From an uncultured Eubacteriales bacterium (GTDB lineage: Bacteria; Bacillota; Clostridia; Lachnospirales; Lachnospiraceae): DNA of 64,000 nucleotides. Location: positions 24,045 through 88,044 of the forward strand of contig OMWY01000009.1 in assembly GCA_900314885.1 (NCBI GenBank). The letters run 5' to 3'. Below are positions 33,318 to 40,533 of the stretch, piece after piece (the first letter of the stretch is position 1; every line of letters starts with the position of its first letter). The notes under the pieces were generated by a model, which did not search any database, had not been told where the DNA came from, and saw only the letters and a list, made by a program, of their open reading frames with translations. The position numbers and the translations under genes are program-made.

Positions 33318-35111
33318 TCACTCACCTCCCTTTAATATTTCTTCCGGCACATTTCCGTACTGGTGATTAAATACCGTCTTATAATATCCATCTTCTTTTA
33401 TTAATTCATCATGATTTCCGTGCTGGGCTATCCTTCCATCCTTAAGCACCAGTATCTGGTCGCAATCCTTCAGGGAAGAAATCCTCTGAGCGATAACAAA
33501 GACCGTCTCATGATTTAATTTTTTAAGGGCGTGCTGAATCTGAGTCTCAGTCTCCATATCAACCGCGCTCGTCGTATCATCTAAGATAATTATAGACGGC
33601 TTCTTTAAAATAGCCCTCGCGAGAGCTATTCTCTGCTTCTGACCGCCTGAGAGGCCGATTCCCCTCTCTCCCACGACAGTGTTATAGCCCTCAGGCATTT
33701 CACGGATAAAGCCGTCGGCGTCAGCTATTTTCGCTGCCCATTCCACGTCCTCGAATGAACAGTCCGGAGCGCCGTAGGCTATATTTCCTTCAATGGTATC
33801 GGAGAAAAGGAATACGTCCTGCATAGCCATGCCTATGCCGTCTCTAAGGGTGTGAAGCTCGAGCTCACGCACATCTGTGCCATCTACCAGCACCGCGCCG
33901 TCAGTCACATCATAAAAACGGCAGAGAAGGCTTACAATGGTGCTCTTGCCTGAGCCCGTGGCACCTAATATTCCTACGGTCTCACCCGGTTTAACATGGA
34001 ATGAGACATCCCTTAGGACAGGCTCTCCGTCTACGACATAGGATACATTTTTAAACTCAACCTCACCGCGAATTTTATCTGTGTTTTTAGGATATCGCGG
34101 AGTCATGATTGCAGGCTTTTCGGAAATGGTTCGGTATATTTTAACTACTGACGTGGTGAAACGCTGGTAATCATTTATGAGCCAGCCAAACATACGCAGC
34201 GGATTATTTAACATCCAGAGATAACTGTTAATCATTACCATATTTCCGAGAGTCATATAACCCTTCACGCACATGATACCGCCGACAAGCATCAGGACAA
34301 CCGTAAGGAGGCCCGCAAGAACCTCAAATATAGGCACAAATTTCGTCCAGACCGCTGCCGCGCCAAGCTCGGCGTCACGATACTTTGCGTTTTCGCGATC
34401 GAACTTCTCTATCTCGTAGTCTTCCTTAGCGAATGCCCTGACGACACGATTACCGCTGATATTTTCCTGGGCGAGGGCATTTAAGACAGAAAACTGGTCG
34501 CGCACCGCCATGAACTTCGGCTTGATGCTCTTAGACTGAAGGTAGGTCATGAGGGCAGTAATCGGAAGCACCGTAATCATGGCAAGGCCTATACGCCAGT
34601 CGACAGAGAAAATCATCACGAGGGCGATCACGAAGAGCAGGGCATTTTCATAGACCTGATAGATTACAAATGCGACGAAGTGGCGGATGGCCATCATATC
34701 GCCGGTCTGTCGGCTCATGAGATCACCTGTACGGTTTCTGTTATAGAAGGCAAAGTCCTTCTGAAGGAGGCTCCTGTAAACGCCGTCACGCATATCATAG
34801 AGGGTGTCCTGGGAACAGGTCTCAAACATCCACAGGAAAATGAGCCTGATTACGGCCTGGGCAACAGTAACCAGAATCATCGCAATTAGCGCCTTCGGCA
34901 GTAGTGGGAGGCGGTCACTTATACCCTTACCGTTTCCGATAATATCGTCTACTATGTAGCCCGTTATTTTCGGATTAACGATTGCTAAAAGGCTTGTCAC
35001 AGTAACAAGCACAAGGCCAACGCCTATCTTCCACCGGTACTTCGCGAGGTACCCGTAGAACCAGCGCATGGCATTTTTCCACTCATCCGGATTCTTCTTT
35101 CGTTCACTCAT
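33318..35111 (-). CDS. ABC exporter half-transporter with degenerate ATPase site
   Basis: 597 aa. Six membrane helices, then an ATPase domain with Walker A GATGSGKST, Q-loop MAMQDVFLFSD, signature LSGGQKQRIALARAI and Walker B IIILDDTTSAVD, where Asp replaces the catalytic Glu; the H-loop position reads IAQRIS (Gln for His). Both substitutions mark the non-catalytic partner of heterodimeric exporters. The ATG at 35111 has AGGAGG 7 nt upstream. Runs directly into the second half-transporter. Confidence 0.92.
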   Translation of the reverse strand: MSERKKNPDEWKNAMRWFYGYLAKYRWKIGVGLVLVTVTSLLAIVNPKITGYIVDDIIGNGKGISDRLPLLPKALIAMILVTVAQAVIRLIFLWMFETCSQDTLYDMRDGVYRSLLQKDFAFYNRNRTGDLMSRQTGDMMAIRHFVAFVIYQVYENALLFVIALVMIFSVDWRIGLAMITVLPITALMTYLQSKSIKPKFMAVRDQFSVLNALAQENISGNRVVRAFAKEDYEIEKFDRENAKYRDAELGAAAVWTKFVPIFEVLAGLLTVVLMLVGGIMCVKGYMTLGNMVMINSYLWMLNNPLRMFGWLINDYQRFTTSVVKIYRTISEKPAIMTPRYPKNTDKIRGEVEFKNVSYVVDGEPVLRDVSFHVKPGETVGILGATGSGKSTIVSLLCRFYDVTDGAVLVDGTDVRELELHTLRDGIGMAMQDVFLFSDTIEGNIAYGAPDCSFEDVEWAAKIADADGFIREMPEGYNTVVGERGIGLSGGQKQRIALARAILKKPSIIILDDTTSAVDMETETQIQHALKKLNHETVFVIAQRISSLKDCDQILVLKDGRIAQHGNHDELIKEDGYYKTVFNHQYGNVPEEILKGGE

Positions 35112-35360
35112 CTGCTTTCCTCCTGTAAGGTAAGGTTTATAAAACAAAACCTCGCTTTATTCTATCAGAATCTCAGAAACTTTCAAGGGGGTTTAAAAAA
35201 TTTTAATCCGAAAAAATCAGACTTCTTTTATGGCGAAATTTGTCTTGTGTATTTTTAACAAACGTGTCAGCTTCGAATTAGTTATTTTGTGCATTATTCA
35301 TAGTTTGTTCATAATTTGTCTCTAATTTGGTTAAATGCAGGTTAATTCCACGTAATATCT

Positions 35361-35372
35361 GTCTGATATAAT
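35361..35372 (+). promoter_or_regulatory. Extended -10 promoter candidate for the small membrane protein gene
   Basis: TGATATAAT (hexamer 35367-35372) with no convincing -35. The rest of the gap 35112-35401 is AT-rich and shows nothing else. Confidence 0.45.
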
Positions 35373-35401
35373 TAGTGAAAAGTACCAAGAAAGGCAGGGT
35401 G

Positions 35402-35659
35402 ATGTATATGAGGAATGATTCTTTAGGAGCAAAATTATTAGCGATTGTCTGTTTCGCCGTAGCTTTTATCTGCGTTTATTTCGGATTTCCGGATGAACAC
35501 GCCCAGTTCGGAACCATACCTGAGTTCGTATTAGAGGCATCTATGTACTCTATAGCGGTTATCATGATTATGTTTGGAAACAGGGCGGTAGGAGTCCATA
35601 TTCCTGTTCTGGCTAAGAGATATAGAACAGAAAAGATTGTAAGAACAAGGCCGGCATAA
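35402..35659 (+). CDS. Small two-helix membrane protein of unknown function
   Basis: 85 aa. Two hydrophobic segments (about residues 12-30, LLAIVCFAVAFICVYFGF, and 43-60, LEASMYSIAVIMIMFG) and a basic C-terminus (KRYRTEKIVRTR). AAAGG lies 7 nt before the ATG at 35402; a second ATG follows two codons later. No family recognised. Confidence 0.6.
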   Translation: MYMRNDSLGAKLLAIVCFAVAFICVYFGFPDEHAQFGTIPEFVLEASMYSIAVIMIMFGNRAVGVHIPVLAKRYRTEKIVRTRPA

Positions 35660-35696
35660 TTCGAGATACCTATATGATAGATAGAATGAAGCAATA

Positions 35697-35739
35697 AGAA
35701 TCCCTTAATCAGCGTATACTGCGCTGATTAAGGGATTCT
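35697..35739. terminator. Long hairpin downstream of tRNA-Ser, probable terminator
   Basis: A perfect 18-bp stem (AGAATCCCTTAATCAGCG and its complement) with a 7-nt loop lies 8 bp after the tRNA 3' end. The U-tract is poor (TTATTGCTTC). It also separates the tRNA from the convergent small membrane gene. Confidence 0.65.
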
Positions 35740-35747
35740 CTGATTAC

Positions 35748-35834
35748 GGAGCGGGTGGGATTCGAACCCACGAGCCCTGTTAGGGGCTACCCGATTTCGA
35801 GTCGGGGCCGTTATAACCACTTCGATACCGCTCC
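35748..35834 (-). tRNA. tRNA-Ser (anticodon CGA)
   Basis: 87 nt. Acceptor arms GGAGCGG / CCGCTCC pair perfectly. The anticodon arm is CCCGA-CTCGAAA-TCGGG giving CGA; a long variable arm (GCCCC...AGGGC) is typical of serine tRNAs, and GGTTCGAATCC forms the T-loop. CCA is not encoded. Confidence 0.96.
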
Positions 35835-35840
35835 AATTCC

Positions 35841-35907
35841 GTGCCACCTTAGTCGTAGCCAACTCTCCCACAGCAAGCTGTGGGTTCCTCTCTACGACAA
35901 TAGGCAC
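35841..35907. repeat. Hairpin element in the tRNA-Ser leader
   Basis: GTGCC / GGCAC ends, the TTAG spacer, and a TCGTAGCC...CTACGACAA module with inner stem CCCACAGC / GCTGTGGG. It lies between the tRNA-Ser promoter (35920-35948) and the tRNA 5' end. Confidence 0.8.
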
Positions 35908-35919
35908 TGTGACTTATCT

Positions 35920-35948
35920 ATTATACTCGCCGACGAAGCACTTGTCAA
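35920..35948 (-). promoter_or_regulatory. Consensus SigA promoter for tRNA-Ser
   Basis: On the minus strand TTGACA (35948-35943), 17 bp, TATAAT (35925-35920): a perfect consensus. The -35 overlaps the end of the histidine kinase gene. Predicted pre-tRNA leader is about 80 nt and includes the hairpin element. Confidence 0.75.
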
Positions 35949-37513
35949 GTCTCTGTCGGAAAGATTTCGGCAAATTCGAAGGTGAATTGGGTGCCTTCGC
36001 CGACCTTGCTGGCGACTGAAATCGTGCCGCCGTGCTTCACGGCAATCTGGCGGGCTATGGCAAGGCCTAGGCCTGAGCCCTTCGCGTTCTGGCGGAGCTT
36101 GCTCTTATAAAATTTGTCAAAGATATTAGGCAGCTCCTGGTCTGAGATGCCGACTCCGTGGTCACGGATTTTCGTTACAAGCTTCTTGTCACGGATCTCG
36201 TAAATGTCGCCGTCCATATCGTATTTCGTGCCGACAGGGTCACAATCCTTCGAGTGCGGCCTGCCATCCACTTCTTCGATTGATATGTCTATCTCCCCGC
36301 CTTCATTTGAAAACTTAACGGCATTGTCAATTATTACCATGAACATCTGCCTGATCCGGTCATAATCCCCGTACATCAGCAGGACATCCTTCGGGCATGA
36401 ACGATTTACGGTGAGATTCTTCTGCTTTGCGAGAGCATTCGCTGAGCGGTCAATATCGTCAAATACCTGGACGAGATTTATCGGCTCGCGTTCAATCTGA
36501 AAATCCGGGTTCTGCATTTTCGAAAGGACAAGAAGATCACCAACGAGACGCTCCATGCTCTGCATTTCAGAAAGCATCTTGTCGTAATATTCCTGACGCG
36601 TTTCCTCATCGTCAACAACGCCATCAGCAAGGGTCTCGGTGTAAGCCCTTACAACGGTGATAGGGGTACGGAGCTCGTGTGAAACATTTGCAAAGAAATC
36701 AATTCGCATCTGGTCAAGCTTCTTACGCTGCTCTTCGGCCCGTTTCAGTCTCTCTGAAAGTATATCGATAGCCCTCGCAAGGTCACCAAGCTCCCCTTTA
36801 CTCCTTATTCCGGTCTTCGCTGAGTAATCGCCTTCCGCAAGCTTAAGGGCCGTCTTCCTCATTTTCAAAATAGGCCTCGTGAGGCTTCTCGCAAAGAATA
36901 TGGCAATAATTCCCGACACAAGCAGAGCTAATAAAGCGGACATCGTAACAGTCCTGATTCCCTGCTGTAAAATGGCCTGCTCGGTCTCTTCCTTCTGGTT
37001 AAAGAGGACGGCTCCTACCACATCGCCCTTGACATTCTTTATGGGGGCGCCTGCAAATACATAATTGCCCTCATAGGTCCTCGAATATTTCGCCGTGGAC
37101 GCGGCTTTTCCGCTGTATATTTTACTGAGAAGCCCGGCAACCTCATTGCGCTGCGCCGATGACAGCGACACATTCGCGTAAGCGCTCTTCATGGGATTTG
37201 ACGGATTGGAGATGATCCACACGTCATTTGCCTCGGTCTCCTCGAGCACTTCAAGAAATGATGGGTAGGTTATATAATCGTCATCCTGAACAAATTCCGA
37301 TACCCTGTTTGCTATACGGCTCGCCTGCTTTTCAAGCTGACTCTTGTTACTGTTAGTAATTATCCTCGAAAACATCTGGATGAAGAGGATACCTGTAAGC
37401 AAGGCGAAAATTACCATGACCACAGCATAATTTCTGAACATCACGAACATCAGGCTGTGGTCATGGATTGCCACTTTTATCCTTTTAATTAAGGTTCTGT
37501 CACCGCTCTTCAT
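35945..37513 (-). CDS. Sensor histidine kinase
   Basis: 522 aa. Two membrane helices (about 28-50 and 188-210) frame an extracytoplasmic sensor domain of some 135 residues. HAMP (about 212-262), then the phosphoacceptor His279 in FFANVSHELRTPITVVRAY, and an ATPase domain with N-box DNAVKF, DHGVGIS and SGLGLAI. The C-terminal domain carries an unusual insert (RPHSKDCDPVGTKYDMDGD) before the G1 box. It overlaps its response regulator by 4 bp, so the pair is co-translated. Signal unknown. Confidence 0.92.
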   Translation of the reverse strand: MKSGDRTLIKRIKVAIHDHSLMFVMFRNYAVVMVIFALLTGILFIQMFSRIITNSNKSQLEKQASRIANRVSEFVQDDDYITYPSFLEVLEETEANDVWIISNPSNPMKSAYANVSLSSAQRNEVAGLLSKIYSGKAASTAKYSRTYEGNYVFAGAPIKNVKGDVVGAVLFNQKEETEQAILQQGIRTVTMSALLALLVSGIIAIFFARSLTRPILKMRKTALKLAEGDYSAKTGIRSKGELGDLARAIDILSERLKRAEEQRKKLDQMRIDFFANVSHELRTPITVVRAYTETLADGVVDDEETRQEYYDKMLSEMQSMERLVGDLLVLSKMQNPDFQIEREPINLVQVFDDIDRSANALAKQKNLTVNRSCPKDVLLMYGDYDRIRQMFMVIIDNAVKFSNEGGEIDISIEEVDGRPHSKDCDPVGTKYDMDGDIYEIRDKKLVTKIRDHGVGISDQELPNIFDKFYKSKLRQNAKGSGLGLAIARQIAVKHGGTISVASKVGEGTQFTFEFAEIFPTET

Positions 37514-38223
37514 TTGCCGGCGGCTCCTTCGTATTCAAATTTGTAACCGACGCCCCAGATGGTCTTGATGGCCCAGTTAGGGTGGTCGACCTTATCTATC
37601 TTCTGACGGAGCCTCTTGATATGGGAGTCAACGGTTCTTCCGTCACCGTAGTAATCGTAGCCCCAGAGGGTATCAAGGAGATTGTCTCTTGTAAACACCC
37701 TGTTCGGGTTGCCTGCCAATGTCCACATGGTCTCTATTTCCTTCTTCGTAAGGCGAACCTTCTCACCTCCGATAGTGACCTGGTACTCATCGAGGTTGAC
37801 TTCGAGGTTATCGATCTTAAGGACCTTGTCGCCGTTTGAGCTCTGCGTGCCCACATTTCCACCATCTACACGGCGAAGTACTGCCCTCACGCGGGCCATA
37901 ACCTCGCTGGGTGAAAATGGCTTGACGATATAGTCATCAGCTCCGATGTCAAGTCCCATAATTCTTTCAAAGTCTTCGCCGCGGGCCGTGACCAGGATAA
38001 CAGGGCAGTTTGACTTAGACCTTATCTTGCGGCAGACTTCGTAGCCGTCTACCTTTGGCATCATAACGTCGAGAAGGACGCATACGGGTTCTTCTTTATC
38101 AAATAAATCGAGGGCTTGCTCGCCGTCGGAGGCTATGACGGGATCGTATCCTTCTTTCTTCGCGTAGGCAGCAAGTACCTTTGTAATATCTTCATTGTCA
38201 TCAGCGATTAATATCTTAGACAT
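37510..38223 (-). CDS. OmpR/PhoB-type response regulator
   Basis: 237 aa. Receiver domain with acidic pocket DDNED, phospho-acceptor Asp52 in LLDVMMP, Thr in VTARG and Lys in VKPFSP; C-terminal winged helix (KVRLTKKEIETMWTLAGNPN, then GDGRTVDSHIKRLRQKID). AGGAGG precedes the ATG. First gene of the two-component operon. Confidence 0.94.
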   Translation of the reverse strand: MSKILIADDNEDITKVLAAYAKKEGYDPVIASDGEQALDLFDKEEPVCVLLDVMMPKVDGYEVCRKIRSKSNCPVILVTARGEDFERIMGLDIGADDYIVKPFSPSEVMARVRAVLRRVDGGNVGTQSSNGDKVLKIDNLEVNLDEYQVTIGGEKVRLTKKEIETMWTLAGNPNRVFTRDNLLDTLWGYDYYGDGRTVDSHIKRLRQKIDKVDHPNWAIKTIWGVGYKFEYEGAAGK

Positions 38224-38385
38224 TCTGTATCCTCCTGCTTTATCTATGATTATCTTATACGAAAATCGTGATTATTTCAAGTCAAAATGGACAACAATTT
38301 TTATCACTTTTGTAGCATTAGTGACTTAATCTTGACATAAAGCGGTGTTACAATAAAGGTGCTTAAAGACAGACGGAGGTGTCGT

Positions 38386-39033
38386 ATGAAAAATTTCATT
38401 AAAAAAGCGGCCCTGTCATGTCTGGTTCTTCTCACGGTCATGTTGTCACCTGCGCTGTTTGCGACAAAGGCATACGCCGGGGAGGTACTGACGACATCAA
38501 GTGCGAGTGAGCCAAAGTTGAACGTTACCGAACTGTCTTTGGTAACAGATGACAACTTCACTCTTAAGGTGTTCAATATGGCAGAGACGCAGAAAGCGTC
38601 CTTCAAATCCAGTGATACCGATGTAGCAGGCGTCGATAAAACCGGAAAGGTCACTGCTAATAAGGTTGGTGAAGCTACCATCACCGTTACATTAAATGAC
38701 AGCAAGTCAAAGGATGACCTTACCTTTAAGTGCAAGGTAACAGTCGGACCGCCGGCTATCAGTGTTAAGATCACGCTCAGTAACCTGACTCTTGAAGTCG
38801 GCAAACGTAAGACACTTCAGGTTATTTTGAAGCCTAATACAACCACTGAGCAGGCTGTATTTTCAAGCACAAATCCTGAAGTTGCTACAGTTAGTGCTAC
38901 CGGTAAGGTAGTTGCCAAGTCTCCCGGCAAGACCTATATTATCGCGGAGATAGCTAATGGCAAGTATGATGTCTGTACAGTGACGGTCGTTGAGACAGCG
39001 ACCGGACCTGCGGTGTCAGTTGCCAGGAAATAA
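38386..39033 (+). CDS. Secreted protein with two bacterial Ig-like (BIG2) domains
   Basis: 215 aa from the ATG at 38386, with GGAGGTG upstream. A Sec signal peptide with likely cleavage after AYA (near residue 30) is followed by two BIG2 domains (about 45-120 and 125-205), each with a ...ATVS/AGVDKTGKVTANKVGEATIT pattern. No anchor or catalytic domain, so it may bind the cell surface or be released. Nine extra upstream codons lack a binding site. Confidence 0.8.
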   Translation: MKNFIKKAALSCLVLLTVMLSPALFATKAYAGEVLTTSSASEPKLNVTELSLVTDDNFTLKVFNMAETQKASFKSSDTDVAGVDKTGKVTANKVGEATITVTLNDSKSKDDLTFKCKVTVGPPAISVKITLSNLTLEVGKRKTLQVILKPNTTTEQAVFSSTNPEVATVSATGKVVAKSPGKTYIIAEIANGKYDVCTVTVVETATGPAVSVARK

Positions 39034-39059
39034 AAAGACGGCTAACAAGCCGTCTTTTT
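39032..39059. terminator. Bidirectional intrinsic terminator between the BIG2 gene and rfbB
   Basis: AAAAAGACGGCT / AGCCGTCTTTTT forms a 12-bp stem with loop AACA. It serves both convergent genes. Confidence 0.85.
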
Positions 39060-39061
39060 AT

Positions 39062-40099
39062 TTATCTTGCGAATTTATGTTCGCGATCCTTGTACATGGT
39101 CTCGTAATACTTGTCGTAGGAGCCGTTCATGATGTGCTCCATCCATTCGTTATGAGACAGGTACCAGTCTATGGTGTAAACAATTCCCTTAGCGAACGGA
39201 GTCTCAGGCTCCCAGCCAAGCTCATCATGGATCTTCGTCGGGTCTATAGCGTAACGCCTGTCATGGCCCGGTCTGTCAGTTACATGCTTGATTAAGTCCG
39301 TACTCTTGCCGGTCTTCTCAAGGATCATGGTCACAACTTCCATATTTGTCTTCTCATTGTGACCACCTATGTTGTAAACCTCGCCAATCTTACCCTTCTC
39401 GAGAATCAGATCAATCGCGTGGCAGTGATCTTCCACGTACAGCCAGTCTCTGACATTCTTTCCTTCCCCGTATACGGGAAGCTGCTTGTCATGCTCGGCG
39501 TTCCAGATCATAAGAGGAATAAGCTTCTCAGGGAACTGATAAGCGCCATAGTTATTTGAGCAGCGTGAAATGGTAACCGGCAGGTTGTATGTCCTATGGT
39601 ATGCCTGGGTTATGAGGTCAGCGCTTGCCTTCGAAGCCGAATAAGGGCTTGAAGCGTGAAGCGGCGTCTTCTCGGTAAAGAAGAGGTCAGGTCTGTCAAG
39701 CGGCAGGTCGCCATAGACTTCATCGGTTGATACCTGGTGGAAACGAATATTTCCATACTTACGGCAGGCATCAAGAAGGACACCTGTTCCCATGATATTA
39801 GTATTCAGGAATTCATCCGGATAGAGAACAGAACGGTCTACGTGCGATTCAGCGGCAAAATTAATGACCTGATCAGGCTTCTCAGCCTCAAAGAGGTCAT
39901 AGATAAACTTTCTGTCAGCTATATCACCCTTAACAAACTTAAGATTCTTATGCTCGAGGGCTTCTGTGAGATTTTCAAGATTCCCGGCGTAGGTGAGTTT
40001 ATCGAGACAGATAAATTCGTCCTCAGGATGGAGGTTAAGCATGTAATAGATGAAATTGCTTCCGATGAATCCGGCTCCGCCGGTGATGATTCTTTTCAA
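39062..40099 (-). CDS. rfbB: dTDP-glucose 4,6-dehydratase
   Basis: 345 aa RmlB. NAD-binding GGAGFIGSNF at the start, STDEVYGDLP, the catalytic YSASKASADL and RCSNNYGAYQFPEK are diagnostic. It converts dTDP-glucose to dTDP-4-keto-6-deoxyglucose, the substrate of RfbC and RfbD. The start codon is TTG at 40099, with GAGGA about 9 nt upstream; no ATG is available near it. It stands alone, 36 kb from rfbD-rfbC. Confidence 0.95.
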   Translation of the reverse strand: MKRIITGGAGFIGSNFIYYMLNLHPEDEFICLDKLTYAGNLENLTEALEHKNLKFVKGDIADRKFIYDLFEAEKPDQVINFAAESHVDRSVLYPDEFLNTNIMGTGVLLDACRKYGNIRFHQVSTDEVYGDLPLDRPDLFFTEKTPLHASSPYSASKASADLITQAYHRTYNLPVTISRCSNNYGAYQFPEKLIPLMIWNAEHDKQLPVYGEGKNVRDWLYVEDHCHAIDLILEKGKIGEVYNIGGHNEKTNMEVVTMILEKTGKSTDLIKHVTDRPGHDRRYAIDPTKIHDELGWEPETPFAKGIVYTIDWYLSHNEWMEHIMNGSYDKYYETMYKDREHKFAR

Positions 40100-40161
40100 T
40101 TTTGATTTTCCTCTTCCCTCCGCGGCATGCGGACTTTAAATACTCTTTCCATAACAGCGCA

Positions 40162-40185
40162 GAAACACACATAAATGTGTGTTTC
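40162..40185. terminator. Hairpin after tRNA-Arg, possible terminator
   Basis: GAAACACACAT / ATGTGTGTTTC is a perfect inverted repeat 5 bp after the tRNA 3' end; the U-tract is short. Confidence 0.5.
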
Positions 40186-40189
40186 AATA

Positions 40190-40263
40190 TGCATCTGACG
40201 GGATTCGAACCCACGACACCCGGCTTCGGAAGCCGGTGCTCTATCCAGCTGAGCTACAGATGC
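40190..40263 (-). tRNA. tRNA-Arg (anticodon CCG)
   Basis: 74 nt. Acceptor GCATCTG / CAGATGC with discriminator A; D-arm AGCTCAGCTGGATAGAGC; anticodon arm CCGGC-TTCCGAA-GCCGG gives CCG; T-loop GGTTCGAATCC. CCA is not encoded. Confidence 0.96.
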
Positions 40264-40315
40264 ATACTCAGCTGAGTCAGATGGTTACGTTTTGGTTACG
40301 CATCTATCAGCTGAG

Positions 40316-40344
40316 ATTATATCATAAATTTAGACCGGACACAA
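40316..40344 (-). promoter_or_regulatory. Promoter candidate for tRNA-Arg
   Basis: On the minus strand TTGTGT (40344-40339), 17 bp, TATAAT (40321-40316) with an extended TG. Leader about 46 nt. Confidence 0.55.
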
Positions 40345-40397
40345 TATAAAATATATTATTCTTCTATAAACTCGTCCCTCTTTCCGAGTCTATTACT

Positions 40398-40497
40398 GGA
40401 TTGCCTATGGCAATCCTTAGTCGTAGCCAACTCTCCCACCGCTTTGCGGTGGGCCCCTCTCTACGACAATAGGCACCACTTCGTGGAGCCAGACACG
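40398..40497. repeat. Composite array of three hairpin modules
   Basis: In order: GGATTGCC-TAT-GGCAATCC; spacer TTAG; TCGTAGCC...CTACGACAA with inner stem CCCACCGC / GCGGTGGG; then AGGCAC-CAC-TTC-GTG-GAGCCAGACACGG. It joins modules found separately at 30217, 35849, 42712 and 31471. Confidence 0.8.
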
Positions 40498-40533
40498 GAA
40501 AGACCAATATTAATAATCTTATTCTTTTATAAA

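Noticed and set aside
38359..38385. Nine extra codons before the BIG2 protein
   Set aside because: The signal peptide and GGAGGTG support the ATG at 38386.
40246..40315. Three CAGCTGAG copies and two GGTTACG copies near tRNA-Arg, suggestive of an attachment site
   Set aside because: They lie on the 5' side of the tRNA, within D-arm and promoter sequence, and no integrase or duplicated tRNA 3' end is present.
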